Positions 50,328-59,386 of a stretch of DNA of 64,000 nucleotides are shown here, piece after piece; the stretch's first letter is position 1; every line of letters starts with the position of its first letter. The notes under the pieces are model-generated. The model made no database searches. It was not told the origin of the DNA and was given only the letters and a program-made list of their open reading frames with translations. The position numbers and the translations under genes are program-made. Source of the stretch: Neobacillus endophyticus (lineage in GTDB: Bacteria > Bacillota > Bacilli > Bacillales > Cytobacillaceae); contig NZ_JABRWH010000001.1 of NCBI RefSeq assembly GCF_013248975.1, positions 4,794,001-4,858,000 of the forward strand, in the 5' to 3' direction.

Positions 50328-51068
50328 TTATTTCACATTAGAATTTACAATTTTCATAAAATCCTGAAGAGTAGTTGAATATTTGATATATGTTCTTGGC
50401 AGCAGATACTGTTCGTCTTTAAAGTCTGTTTTAATATATGGTCCGGGGGTTGTGGTTAACCCGAAAAGATAATACTTTTTGGTTTCAGCTATCACTTGAG
50501 AGTTAAAGTTGCCAAATGGATAAGAAAGAGCGATTACTGGTTTTCCAGTAATTTGTTCAATTTTATTCTTAGAGTCTTTTAATTCCTCGATAAAACGGTT
50601 GGCCTTTGTTAAGTCAGGATGTGTTGCGGTATGCGATTGAATGGAAATCATTCCGGACTCAGCAAGAATCTTCAAGTCCGAGTTCGAAAGTCGATTGGGT
50701 CGGCCAATGAAATCTGAAATGATAAAAAAGGGTTCTGAAGGTCTAAACGAGCCTGTTTGAATTTTCTTAAATACATCATAAACTGTTAAATTGTTTTTAT
50801 ACCCATCATCAACAGTTATGAGAATCGGCTTTTGAACTTTATTTATATCTTTCCATTGTTCAAAAGTTAATAAGGTAAAACCATTATTTTTTAAATAATT
50901 CATTTGTTTTTCGAAGTTTTCCGGGGTGACGTATAACTCTTTTAAACCATGTCCAGGAAATTGAGCAATGGAGTGATAAACTAATATAGGGACACGTTGT
51001 TGTGCATGGCTGTATGATGGGGTCACTTGGATGAGTAAACAACAAATTATTAGGATTCTGTATTTCAT
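50328..51068 (-). CDS. exported polysaccharide deacetylase
   Basis: A 246-residue NodB-domain protein: signal peptide (1-22, RILIICCLLIQVTPSYSHAQ), PILVYHSIAQF, metal-binding Asp pair in ILITVDDGYKNN, SIQSHTATHPDLTK with the two His ligands, and ALSYPFGNFNSQ. It would remove N-acetyl groups from peptidoglycan or a surface polysaccharide outside the cell. Length is minimal for the family. The neighbouring genes suggest no substrate. Confidence 0.88.
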   Translation of the reverse strand: MKYRILIICCLLIQVTPSYSHAQQRVPILVYHSIAQFPGHGLKELYVTPENFEKQMNYLKNNGFTLLTFEQWKDINKVQKPILITVDDGYKNNLTVYDVFKKIQTGSFRPSEPFFIISDFIGRPNRLSNSDLKILAESGMISIQSHTATHPDLTKANRFIEELKDSKNKIEQITGKPVIALSYPFGNFNSQVIAETKKYYLFGLTTTPGPYIKTDFKDEQYLLPRTYIKYSTTLQDFMKIVNSNVK

Positions 51069-51125
51069 ATAATCACTCGCTTATGACGTTTTTTTTATCT
51101 TTTAACAACATCATAACTGCTATTC

Positions 51126-51626
51126 TTACATAATTTTTTCATAGCATTGATAAGGAACTGAACGAAAAGGAAATCGAATCATTCCTCGCGGTTGATATCC
51201 TGCCTTTTCATATATCGTTAGAGCCCTTTTATTTTCGGCATAGACGTCAAAACGAATACTCGTAAAATCATTCTTTACCGCATAGGATTCTGCGAATTGC
51301 ACCAGCTTTTTCCCGTAACCTTTTCCTTGAAATAAGGGATGAACGCCTAAACGATGAATGATTAAAGGCTTCCCATTCATATCTTCCCACGGCAAATCGT
51401 TATATTTACTACTTTGCTTAGGGTCCAATACAACGGCACCGGCTAGTTGGTTTTCCTCGTATAATCCAAATAACGTTCCCTTTTTTAAGTCATTTTTAAT
51501 GATAAAGGGATTGGGATAGAAGAAATCCCATTGATATACGCCATTACTGCGCAAATTAGCAGTAATGGCCGAATAAAACCGCTTAACCTTTTTACAATCA
51601 TTCTTAGTAACGGGCTGAATTTCCAT
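51126..51626 (-). CDS. GNAT family N-acetyltransferase
   Basis: A 166-residue GNAT protein: motif A HRLGVHPLFQGKGYGKKLVQFAESYA binds acetyl-CoA, followed by FDVYAENKRALTIYEKAGYQPRG (motif B). Substrate unknown. It lies alone between the deacetylase and the TetR gene. Confidence 0.85.
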   Translation of the reverse strand: MEIQPVTKNDCKKVKRFYSAITANLRSNGVYQWDFFYPNPFIIKNDLKKGTLFGLYEENQLAGAVVLDPKQSSKYNDLPWEDMNGKPLIIHRLGVHPLFQGKGYGKKLVQFAESYAVKNDFTSIRFDVYAENKRALTIYEKAGYQPRGMIRFPFRSVPYQCYEKIM

Positions 51627-51691
51627 ATCATCACCTTACTCATAGTTTAAAATTCAAGAAATACCTTTTGGTTAAAACCCAAATAAAGTGG

Positions 51692-52297
51692 TCAATTATG
51701 AGTCAATGTACTTATTATCATTTTAAAAATATCATTTTCAGCTATTTTTTCCTCTTCTGTTGTTGAAAGGATTTGGGTTACACGCAGTCCGAAAGAAAAT
51801 GTCATCAGTAGTACTGCCATTTTTTCTGCGTCGATATTTTCTGGAATTACGCCATTCTCTTGGCCCCTTTTAATCCATTTTGCTCCTGTTTCTTTACTAA
51901 ATTTATAAATCTCTTTTAAAATGTTTCTAACCTTTTCGTTATCCTGACTTAGTAAATAGACAAAAATGTAATTTCCCACATCTTTTGAATTCTGTCTCGA
52001 GTAGAAAAATTGGCTAATTACTTCAAAGGTTTCTTCCCCAATGTTTTCGTTATGAAGAGAACGAGCGATTGACTGATTAAAAGCTTCATTCATTTCTTCG
52101 ATTTTTGATTTTAATATCAACCCAAACAACTCATCTTTACTTTCAACATAATGGTAAATAGCACCTTTTGATAAACCTGTGCGTTCAATGATATCTTTCA
52201 AGGTGGTGTTTCTGCAGCCTTTTTCCAAGATAATGTCCTCAGTTGTATTTAAAATGTGCTGAAAGCTCGAATTATTGTAAATCGTTGAGTTTGTCAT
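51692..52297 (-). CDS. TetR-family regulator
   Basis: A 201-residue TetR protein from ATG 52297 (GGAGG eight bases upstream). The HTH is NTTEDIILEKGCRNTTLKDIIERTGLSKGAIYHYVESKDEL; the remainder is the helical ligand domain. It is 22 bases after the VC0807-type membrane gene, so the two form an operon, and a perfect dyad operator at 53002 precedes that operon. It probably represses its own operon. Confidence 0.88.
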   Translation of the reverse strand: MTNSTIYNNSSFQHILNTTEDIILEKGCRNTTLKDIIERTGLSKGAIYHYVESKDELFGLILKSKIEEMNEAFNQSIARSLHNENIGEETFEVISQFFYSRQNSKDVGNYIFVYLLSQDNEKVRNILKEIYKFSKETGAKWIKRGQENGVIPENIDAEKMAVLLMTFSFGLRVTQILSTTEEEKIAENDIFKMIISTLTHN

Positions 52298-52318
52298 TAG
52301 AATATCCTCCACAGTTTC

Positions 52319-52963
52319 TTATATAGCTGCAATTAGAAGATCCAAGCGTTTTTTCGCATATCTTCTATATAATATTGTCCAAAGAATCGCCACTCCGATT
52401 GCTCCATAAAAAACCACTTGTGAAACAGCTAAAAATGCAGGAATTGAGAGCTCATATACTAAAATGGTTTTTATTATAGCTTCACCAAGCAAAGTAATTC
52501 CCCAAATAACCGTCATAATCCTTATAACAAAGCGGAAATAGGGCAGCTCCCAATTCTTTGCAAATTCCCCCTTCATATCATCCTGATTATTGACACTGAA
52601 ACGAATAGCAAAATGATAGATAAGAGGTTTTGAAAAAAATAATGACCCAATAAATATGCATCCTAATAAACCTGTCACCAATGATTCGCGAAGCAATATC
52701 AGCCTTTCATTTCCGCCTAGCATAAACGCAAGCAAACTTAAGATAAATCCTGTTAACATAAATAATCCGAATGAATCTGATCTCCGATGTTTTAAGAGAT
52801 GATAAAGGTTGTCAGCCAATGGGATTAGGGTAGCTATAAGCAAAGCGTTAAAACTAGAAAAATAATGTAGCAATAAATTATACACCACCATTGGAATGGC
52901 CCCATTAATAACCATACTTAAAATAATACTTTGAATCAATTTCCTTTTTGAGGTTATATTCAC
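52319..52963 (-). CDS. VC0807 family membrane protein
   Basis: A 214-residue protein with six hydrophobic segments, including NGAIPMVVYNLLLHYFSSFNALLIATLIPLADN and FIGSLFFSKPLIYHFAIR. This is the VC0807-type family, related to intracellular septation protein A; function unknown. First gene of the TetR-controlled operon. Confidence 0.75.
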   Translation of the reverse strand: MNITSKRKLIQSIILSMVINGAIPMVVYNLLLHYFSSFNALLIATLIPLADNLYHLLKHRRSDSFGLFMLTGFILSLLAFMLGGNERLILLRESLVTGLLGCIFIGSLFFSKPLIYHFAIRFSVNNQDDMKGEFAKNWELPYFRFVIRIMTVIWGITLLGEAIIKTILVYELSIPAFLAVSQVVFYGAIGVAILWTILYRRYAKKRLDLLIAAI

Positions 52964-53001
52964 CTTTCGCTCTCACCTTTCATTGTAGTTAGATTTATTT
53001 T

Positions 53002-53022
53002 ACAAACCGACCGTCGGTATGT
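53002..53022. promoter_or_regulatory. TetR operator of the VC0807-TetR operon
   Basis: ACAAACCGAC-C-GTCGGTATGT, a 21-bp dyad with a perfect 13-bp core, 39 bases upstream of the membrane gene. ACCGACnGTCGGT is a common TetR-family operator form. Confidence 0.78.
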
Positions 53023-53177
53023 CAATGGTTATTTCCAATCTTATTTTATTTTACCAATAAAAGTAATATGCATTGAATCAAACAAACCCTTTCTTTGCAA
53101 TCCACACCCGGATTTTTCGCTTTCTCTTTACTGAAGTGTTAAAATATCCATTATCGAAAACAGAAGGAGAAGTATTC

Positions 53178-53966
53178 ATGACCGATTACAAAGTTTTATT
53201 TCTAGATATTGATGGAACCATTCTTACCCCTGACAACACGATTGAGGAATCAACCAAATCTGCCATTTCTCAGGTGCAGGAACTTGGGATAGAAGTCTTT
53301 TTAGCCACAGGCAGGCCCCTGCATGAGTTAGATGAAATGGCAAAAGAATTAAATATTCATTCTTTCATTGGCTACAATGGAGCATACGCAGTTTATAGAG
53401 GAGAAGAGTTATTTAATGAACCAATGATGAGTTCTACTATTGATCAATTCTTGGAAACCGCCAACTTACACCAACACGAAGCTATTTTATATACAAATAA
53501 CGAAAATGTATTTACACATATTCAATCACCTACCACCCAAGATTTTATTTCTTATTTTCATTTATATAAAAATGCTTCATATTCTCCCGTTATCAATGAT
53601 CAAGTTCTCGGAATGACATTGTTGAATTTAAAGGAATCGGATATCTCCTTTTATGAAACAGAGGCTGACATTCATTTATCACAGGTTAATGTGGAAGGAA
53701 TGCGGCACTGCTACGATGTTATTCGTGATCAAGTAAATAAAGGTTACGGTGTTCAAATGGTTTTAAAACACCTTGGCATTGATAAGCAATGTTCCATTGC
53801 TTTTGGAGATGGAATGAATGACAAAGAGATGCTCAGCAATACCGGGGAAAGCTTTGCCATGGGCAACGGACATCCTGATATTTTTCAGTATGCAAAGCAT
53901 AGAACAACAAACGTTACAGATTCTGGAATATTTAACGGGCTAAAAAAATTAGGATTAGTCAAATGA
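53178..53966 (+). CDS. Cof-type HAD-IIB phosphatase
   Basis: From ATG 53178 (AGAAGGAG upstream; the open frame begins 35 codons earlier, unlikely) the protein has 262 residues. HAD motifs: LFLDIDGTIL (motif I nucleophile Asp), FLATGRP (II), Lys in VLKHLGIDK (III) and AFGDGMNDKEML (IV); the C2B cap lies between. Cof enzymes dephosphorylate sugar phosphates, pyridoxal phosphate or FMN. Substrate unknown. Confidence 0.88.
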   Translation: MTDYKVLFLDIDGTILTPDNTIEESTKSAISQVQELGIEVFLATGRPLHELDEMAKELNIHSFIGYNGAYAVYRGEELFNEPMMSSTIDQFLETANLHQHEAILYTNNENVFTHIQSPTTQDFISYFHLYKNASYSPVINDQVLGMTLLNLKESDISFYETEADIHLSQVNVEGMRHCYDVIRDQVNKGYGVQMVLKHLGIDKQCSIAFGDGMNDKEMLSNTGESFAMGNGHPDIFQYAKHRTTNVTDSGIFNGLKKLGLVK

Positions 53967-54050
53967 ATAAATATAAGCCCAGTAAATACTTGGGCGTTGA
54001 TTTTCCTCTTCTATCCATCATGTGGTTACGACAATTTATACAAAGCTACG

Positions 54051-54084
54051 AAAAAAATGCAGAGACATATCACTCTGCATTTTC
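54051..54084. terminator. bidirectional terminator
   Basis: AAAATGCAGAG / CTCTGCATTTT perfect stem with T-runs on both strands, between convergent HAD and EamA genes. A weaker GCCCA/TGGGC hairpin lies at 53976-53997. Confidence 0.85.
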
Positions 54085-54919
54085 ATATTTTTGTTAAAAT
54101 AATCCCAAGTAACGCTGTTAGTACTCCGATCATTTGATAACTTTTTAATTTTTCATGGAAAAGGATAAACCCTGCAAGTATTACCACTAGGCAATTGAGG
54201 CTTACAATTGGAAACACAATGCTGGCCGTACCAGATTGAAGAGCATAAAAATAACTGCTGTACCCAATTATACTTAAAACCCCAACAAGCGCCCCGACAT
54301 TCCCTTCAGATTTTTGCCACTTTTCCTTATTAATCAAACTGAAAACAGCCAAATAAACCGCTCCGCCCCCATACATCGAAATCAGGATCTCCAACGAGTG
54401 AATATGTAAAAAGGCGGTTGTTTTCATCAAAATGCCTAAAAGACCAAATGACATGATGGAAAAAATAATCCTACTGATCCAAGGCCGATAATTGACAAAA
54501 TGGCCTGATCCCGGTGAGTATTGTATCACAACAGCTGAGCCCAGCATAAACACTATTCCCACCCATTGAAGAACTGCAATGTGTTCTTGGAAGATAATTC
54601 CTGCACTTAAAATAGGAAAAATCGCATTAGTACCAACAAGGGGAGATGTTAAACTAGCTGGTCCGGCTTCAAATGCTTTCGCCATTTGAATATTTCCATT
54701 CGCATTTAAAATACCAATTAATGAACCAAGGAAAATGCCGTAAATCCCCAGATGAAAACCTCCGGAAAAGAAGCCGTAGCAAAGTGTCAATAAAAAGGCT
54801 GTTATATAAAAGAAAAATTGCAGATGAAGTTTGGATAAACCCTTCCCGGAACTCCACTTGAAAATCGTATTATTTGTACCGAAACTAAGCATTGTTACAA
54901 TTGCGGCTGCCACCCACAT
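54083..54919 (-). CDS. EamA/DMT family transporter
   Basis: A 278-residue ten-segment DMT protein in two EamA halves; LGSLIGILNANGNIQMAKAFEAGPASLTSPLVGTNAIFPILSAGIIFQE ends the first half, and SIVFPIVSLNCLVVILAGFILFHEKLK the second. It probably exports a metabolite; substrate unknown. Monocistronic. Confidence 0.85.
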   Translation of the reverse strand: MWVAAAIVTMLSFGTNNTIFKWSSGKGLSKLHLQFFFYITAFLLTLCYGFFSGGFHLGIYGIFLGSLIGILNANGNIQMAKAFEAGPASLTSPLVGTNAIFPILSAGIIFQEHIAVLQWVGIVFMLGSAVVIQYSPGSGHFVNYRPWISRIIFSIMSFGLLGILMKTTAFLHIHSLEILISMYGGGAVYLAVFSLINKEKWQKSEGNVGALVGVLSIIGYSSYFYALQSGTASIVFPIVSLNCLVVILAGFILFHEKLKSYQMIGVLTALLGIILTKI

Positions 54920-55079
54920 GATGCACCTTCTCTCGTTTTCAATTTACATCCAAATCATAACCCCTGAAACCTTGTTTAACAATCGTTTTTTCGAGAATTT
55001 TCGAGAAAATCATGCATACAGTAGAAAAAATGTAGGTATTTATTGATTTTAGTCTTGTTTTGATAGCTTTTGTCATGTG

Positions 55080-55107
55080 GCAGGAAAATTTGATATGAAT
55101 TGTGAAT
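55080..55107 (+). promoter_or_regulatory. sigma-H-like promoter of the MerR-coil/racA operon
   Basis: GCAGGAAAA (55080-55088) matches the sigma-H -35 RnAGGAwww exactly; 12 bases later TGTGAAT (55101-55107) matches the -10 RnnGAAT except the first base. It precedes the racA-containing operon, and racA is known to be sigma-H/Spo0A dependent in B. subtilis. Confidence 0.6.
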
Positions 55108-55161
55108 AACTAACATAAAACATAATTTCTTCCTGAAACATGTAGAAAGGAATGATGAACG

Positions 55162-56064
55162 ATGAAGGTTTATACCTTAAGTGAGGTATCTAAGAAAATA
55201 AATGTAGCAGTAAGAAATATCAAACAATGGGAAAAGGAATTAGAAGATATCCTCGACGTCCCACGCTCCAAGCAGGGAGCAAGAATTTACTCAGATACCG
55301 AGATTCAGCTGCTTTTAGAGATTAAACAAATGTATGCAAAAAAATTAAGTAAAGATAAAATTCGCCAGGTACTTCAGAAGTTTGAGCCAGAACCAAAAGA
55401 GTTTCCTGAGAAATTTGAAAACCCAGTTACCATTCCAGAGCCATCCGTTCATACGTATGAAGTGATTACTCAAACAACGCCAACCTCTGAAGCTGCTTCA
55501 GAAAATCAGCTGCAAAATGCTCAATTGTTTTTTGAAGCTATGGATACTTATAAAAAAACATTTCTAAATGAAGTAAAGGATGAGATCCGCAGCGTTGTCC
55601 GTAAAGAAGTAGTAGATGAAATAAAAAAAGAAATCTCAAACTGCAATTTAAAGGCTGTCAAAACATTTTCTGATTCGGTATACAAATCTAATGCCAATAC
55701 AATGGCTGAGCTTGAGAAATTGTCAGGTGCCATTGATAAGGCCTCTGAACTAACAGCTGACAAGATCCAATACCTAGCTGATAATATTAAACACTCTTCC
55801 TTTGGCACCTCTGATGAAATACTCACATTATCCAAACAATTGGCTGATACCACTGAAGAAATATCTCATCATATTGAGTTTACAACCAGTGAAATTTCAC
55901 ATTTAACCGAAGTGATTTCAAGGGAAAGAGAACTATTGATTGAAGACCGTGAGGAACTACGTCATGAAATCAAACAAAGAGAAGCTGCTTTTCAACATAT
56001 GTTGACGAATTTTAGGGAAACAGCAGCTGCCAAGAACAGAAGTTGGTGGAAATTCTGGGCATAA
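55162..56064 (+). CDS. MerR-like HTH protein with long coiled coil and Trp-rich tail
   Basis: Residues 1-70 are a MerR-type winged helix (YTLSEVSKKINVAVRNIKQWEKELEDIL ... GARIYSDTEIQLLLEIKQMY). Residues 75-125 are a Pro/Glu linker, and 130-285 predict long helices with heptad character (KDEIRSVVRKEVVDEIKKEI, ITTSEIS-type repeats). The end KNRSWWKFWA is a basic, aromatic amphipathic tail. The layout equals RacA plus extra coil, and DUF3967-type proteins share the WWKFW end. racA follows 44 bases downstream. It may be a second DNA-membrane tether used at sporulation (inference). Confidence 0.7.
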   Translation: MKVYTLSEVSKKINVAVRNIKQWEKELEDILDVPRSKQGARIYSDTEIQLLLEIKQMYAKKLSKDKIRQVLQKFEPEPKEFPEKFENPVTIPEPSVHTYEVITQTTPTSEAASENQLQNAQLFFEAMDTYKKTFLNEVKDEIRSVVRKEVVDEIKKEISNCNLKAVKTFSDSVYKSNANTMAELEKLSGAIDKASELTADKIQYLADNIKHSSFGTSDEILTLSKQLADTTEEISHHIEFTTSEISHLTEVISRERELLIEDREELRHEIKQREAAFQHMLTNFRETAAAKNRSWWKFWA

Positions 56065-56107
56065 AAAACCACAATTGGATCGTATCTTTTAAAAAGGAGG
56101 ATGAAAA

Positions 56108-56629
56108 ATGAATACGAGTGAAGTGGCGAAATTATTGGGAGTATCAGCCAGTACGATACAGCGCTGGATCAAGCAGCTATCATTGCCAATGGAACGAAAT
56201 GAACGCGGACATTATTATTTTAATAATGAAGATATTGAACTGCTGAAAAAAATCCATGAACAGCTTCAAAACGGAACTCTACTTCAAGATATTCCCCCAT
56301 TAGACGACAAGAAAAAGTCCCGTAAAGGAACAGTCAAAACTGCTGATCATGACCAGGCAATTGAATCCTTAATTACAAAAATGAAAGAGTTAGAATTGAG
56401 TATACATGCCAAGGCTGATTCCGTAACATCGTATCAAATCCTTCAGCATCGCAGGGAAATTGAAGATCTTCAATCACAGGTAACCGAATTAACCCGACAG
56501 GTAACAATGCTAGAGGACCAATTAGCAAAATTGCAGAATTCTTCGCAACAAGAAAAACCCCTAGTCCTTGATAAAGGAAAGGTAAAAAGAAAGAAAAAAA
56601 ATTTTGTAAGCTCTTTATTTGGATTTTAG
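56108..56629 (+). CDS. racA: chromosome-anchoring protein RacA
   Basis: The 173-residue protein has an N-terminal MerR-type HTH (MNTSEVAKLLGVSASTIQRWIKQLSLPMERNERGHYYF), a central coiled coil (about 95-145) and a basic C terminus ending KRKKKNFVSSLFGF. This matches B. subtilis RacA in order and motifs, including the amphipathic tail. RacA binds origin-proximal sites and tethers the chromosome to the pole through DivIVA during axial filament formation. AAAGGAGG is upstream of the ATG, and a sigma-H-like promoter precedes the operon. Confidence 0.85.
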   Translation: MNTSEVAKLLGVSASTIQRWIKQLSLPMERNERGHYYFNNEDIELLKKIHEQLQNGTLLQDIPPLDDKKKSRKGTVKTADHDQAIESLITKMKELELSIHAKADSVTSYQILQHRREIEDLQSQVTELTRQVTMLEDQLAKLQNSSQQEKPLVLDKGKVKRKKKNFVSSLFGF

Positions 56630-56640
56630 TTCCCAATATA

Positions 56641-56678
56641 AAAATGACCGAACGTGTTCATTACCGTTTGGTCATTTT
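56641..56678 (+). terminator. racA terminator
   Basis: AAAATGACCGAACG / CGTTTGGTCATTTTT stem with one mismatch and a T-run. Confidence 0.85.
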
Positions 56679-56807
56679 TATTTGCTAATTGTTGAAATTG
56701 ACTAAAATTTATTCCAGGAAAATAATACTAAAATCGTTTTAGTTTGCAGAGCTCATATAAATTGATAAAATTTCTATATCTATATAGCTACTCCAAAAAG
56801 AAAGAAG

Positions 56808-57833
56808 ATGAATATTTTGCATCTTGACAAAAAAGACATAAAAAACATCACCTATTCTATCCTTGACCTGTCTCCCGTTATTGAAGGCGGGAATGCTGCA
56901 GATTCGTTAGCTAATACATTAGATCTTGCCCAACATGCTGAGAGGTGGGGATATCGCCGTTTTTGGCTGGCAGAGCATCATAATATGCCAGGTATAGCAA
57001 GTTCAGCGACCTCGATTGTCATTGGCCATGTAGCGGCAGGGACGACAAAGATTCGCGTTGGATCGGGAGGCATTATGCTTCCAAATCATGCCCCACTCGT
57101 TATTGCTGAACAATTTGGAACACTTGAATCTCTCTTTCCTGGAAGAATCGACCTCGGACTGGGCCGAGCACCAGGCACAGATCAACTGACTGCGCACGCC
57201 CTAAGAAGAGATAGGCATAGTGATGGTCAGGATTTTCCTGAGCAGTTAGCAGAACTTCGTACCTATTTCGATCCCTCTTTAGCATATGGTAATAAACCGG
57301 TAAGGGCTATACCTGGCGAAGGGTTGCATATTCCAATTTGGCTTTTAGGGTCCAGTGGCTATAGTGCCCAGCTCGCTGGACAACTTGGATTGCCTTTTTC
57401 ATTTGCCAGCCATTTTTCACCGGAATATACAAAACCTGCACTTGACTTATATCGCAGTTATTTCCGCCCTTCTAAAGCTCTGGAAAGTCCGTATGTCATG
57501 GTAGGGGTGAATGTTATTGCTGCGGATACTGATCAAGAGGCAGAGAGATTGTCGACATCCATGCAACAGCAATTTTTATCACTTTTAAGGAATAATCCTG
57601 GCAAACTGCAGCCGCCAGTTGATAACATAGATACCCTTTGCAATGCATATGAGAAATCACTGTTAGACCAACGTTTGAAAACCACCATTGTTGGTTCATC
57701 AAGTACGGTGAAAGAAAAGCTGCAAAGCTTTTTAGATGAGACTCAGGCAGATGAAATGATCATCAATGCCCAAATATTCGAGCATCAAGCACGGCTTAAA
57801 TCATATGAGATATTAGCAGAAATTGTACACTAA
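56808..57833 (+). CDS. LLM-class flavin-dependent oxidoreductase (luciferase-like)
   Basis: A 341-residue bacterial-luciferase-fold protein: [19 protein letters not shown] at the N terminus, [73 protein letters not shown]. It belongs to the MsnO8-like subgroup that uses FMNH2 to oxidise an unknown substrate. Monocistronic between two strong terminators. Confidence 0.88.
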   Translation: MNILHLDKKDIKNITYSILDLSPVIEGGNAADSLANTLDLAQHAERWGYRRFWLAEHHNMPGIASSATSIVIGHVAAGTTKIRVGSGGIMLPNHAPLVIAEQFGTLESLFPGRIDLGLGRAPGTDQLTAHALRRDRHSDGQDFPEQLAELRTYFDPSLAYGNKPVRAIPGEGLHIPIWLLGSSGYSAQLAGQLGLPFSFASHFSPEYTKPALDLYRSYFRPSKALESPYVMVGVNVIAADTDQEAERLSTSMQQQFLSLLRNNPGKLQPPVDNIDTLCNAYEKSLLDQRLKTTIVGSSSTVKEKLQSFLDETQADEMIINAQIFEHQARLKSYEILAEIVH

Positions 57834-57841
57834 TATACACT

Positions 57842-57879
57842 AAAAAAAGCTTGAGGACATCTATCCTCAAGCTTTTTTT
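57842..57879. terminator. bidirectional terminator
   Basis: AAAAAAGCTTGAGG / CCTCAAGCTTTTTT perfect 14-bp stem between convergent genes. Confidence 0.92.
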
Positions 57880-57889
57880 AAACCCTTTT

Positions 57890-59140
57890 TTAAACCCCTA
57901 TGATATCTACAAACCGGCTGCTGATGATTTCATCATAATTCTCTTTTAATTCATCAAGTGGTATCTTTAACACTTTTGTGAGATGTTCCAAATATTCTTT
58001 ATCGTTCCTCAGCCAAGAAGAATAATTTCTTTTAAGGTGTCTTTCCGCATCCAAATAGGTTGGAAAGCGTATATCGAGTCTTTCTCCTTTATGGATAATG
58101 GAAATTTGGCCTTTTTCTTCTGGGACGATATAAGAAATCTCTCCATTATGATTTTGATAGCTCGAACCTACAGCAGACTCTTTAAGATTAAATTCATTCC
58201 GATCAGCATCCGGTTTAAGCGGAATAAGATGAAATGCATGGGCCACATATGTTTCAAATGCTTCCTTTGTTAAATCCGCCCCCGAGGCTTTGCGATGTCC
58301 CCCGCCTCCGTATTTTTGAGCAAATTCTGCCACATTCACTTCATCATGTATGGTGCGGAAGCCGATTTTTTTGCCGCCAACATTTAATAAAGCAATTAAA
58401 TCAAGGTGAGGATTCAAATTATTTAAAGCATTCCCGAGCTCAGACAAATATTGTTCGGCATGAACAATTCCAACACAATAGTTATCCACAAAAGTTTGAA
58501 CCATTTGCCTGTTTTTAGACTGAATATAGCGCTGAATCTTTTGTTCTTCAATGTCCAACAAGCGATTTTCTTCATCAGTTAATGAAAAAGAGTCTTTATG
58601 ATGTAAAATACGTTGTATGACCTCTTCCTCAAACTGCTCCCGATTCAGAATATAAAATAAATCATTTAACCGTTTAGCGGTGAAATTTTGGTTTTCATCC
58701 CATTCCCACGTGTCATATTGTCTGACTAAATCGATAAAAGCCTCGAGTGCTTTATTTCGTTCCAGCTTTCCTGTTCGAATCAGCTCATCATAAAATAAAG
58801 AGGTTGCACATGTCTTTTTTCCATCTTCATATTCAGTTTTAACAGTACCCCACTCATATTCATTAAAATGCATAGCAGTCACATGATGATCGATGACCCG
58901 GACATGTTTTCCCTGCCGGAATCGTTCCATCAGTTTTTTTTCAACTTCACTGTTTACTGCCAAATCTGTTATGTATAATTCCTCCTGGGCACTTTCCGAC
59001 TTTGTTAGAAACGTTTCGACCCTTTGATTTAAATTTCGATAGGAGCAATAGAAAATATTGGCCCGCTCCCCAAAAGCAATTTTTGCAATCACACCACAGC
59101 CAAGCCCATCTAAATCAATATCTGTAAAAATTTTTACCAT
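57890..59140 (-). CDS. DHH-family phosphoesterase (NrnB-like)
   Basis: The enzyme begins at ATG 59140, MVKIFTDIDLDGLGCGVIAK, giving 416 residues; the open frame extends 81 codons upstream but that part has no DHH similarity. Motifs: DIDLDG (I), ITDLAV (II), VIDHHVTA (III, the DHH box) and QYDTWEWDEN, with a DHHA1 domain at about 230-330 (GGGGHRKASGADL). It resembles NrnB, an oligoribonuclease/pAp or cyclic-dinucleotide-degrading enzyme. The C-terminal 90 residues are an extra domain of unknown role. Confidence 0.85.
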   Translation of the reverse strand: MVKIFTDIDLDGLGCGVIAKIAFGERANIFYCSYRNLNQRVETFLTKSESAQEELYITDLAVNSEVEKKLMERFRQGKHVRVIDHHVTAMHFNEYEWGTVKTEYEDGKKTCATSLFYDELIRTGKLERNKALEAFIDLVRQYDTWEWDENQNFTAKRLNDLFYILNREQFEEEVIQRILHHKDSFSLTDEENRLLDIEEQKIQRYIQSKNRQMVQTFVDNYCVGIVHAEQYLSELGNALNNLNPHLDLIALLNVGGKKIGFRTIHDEVNVAEFAQKYGGGGHRKASGADLTKEAFETYVAHAFHLIPLKPDADRNEFNLKESAVGSSYQNHNGEISYIVPEEKGQISIIHKGERLDIRFPTYLDAERHLKRNYSSWLRNDKEYLEHLTKVLKIPLDELKENYDEIISSRFVDIIGV

Positions 59141-59338
59141 TTTGCGACACCATCCAATATTTTTTCCATAAATGATAGTTTTTCTCAGAGTTATCCCCAC
59201 TATACCATATCCTGCATATTCGTTCACTGCTTTAGGAAAAATCCTAGAAAGGTTGTTAATTTCAGTTATATCGTTGTGCTGGTTAATCATAGATTTGACA
59301 ATTAATAAGTAAAGTCCTGCTCCTCTAAACTTGATGAA

Positions 59339-59381
59339 ACAAAAAAAGCAGTCCGAATAAATCTGGAACTGCTGTTTTTTC
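59339..59381 (-). terminator. aspartokinase terminator
   Basis: AACAGCAGTTCC / GGACTGCTTTTTTT-type stem on the minus strand directly after the aspartokinase stop. Confidence 0.8.
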
Positions 59382-59386
59382 ATATA

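Noticed and set aside
53073..53177. 35-codon N-terminal extension of the HAD phosphatase frame
   Set aside because: The AGAAGGAG site fits ATG 53178, which begins directly at the HAD motif; the upstream part is promoter region.
59141..59383. 81-codon N-terminal extension of the DHH phosphoesterase frame
   Set aside because: No similarity to the family and no RBS at the far start; ATG 59140 has a ribosome site and begins with the DHH motif I region.
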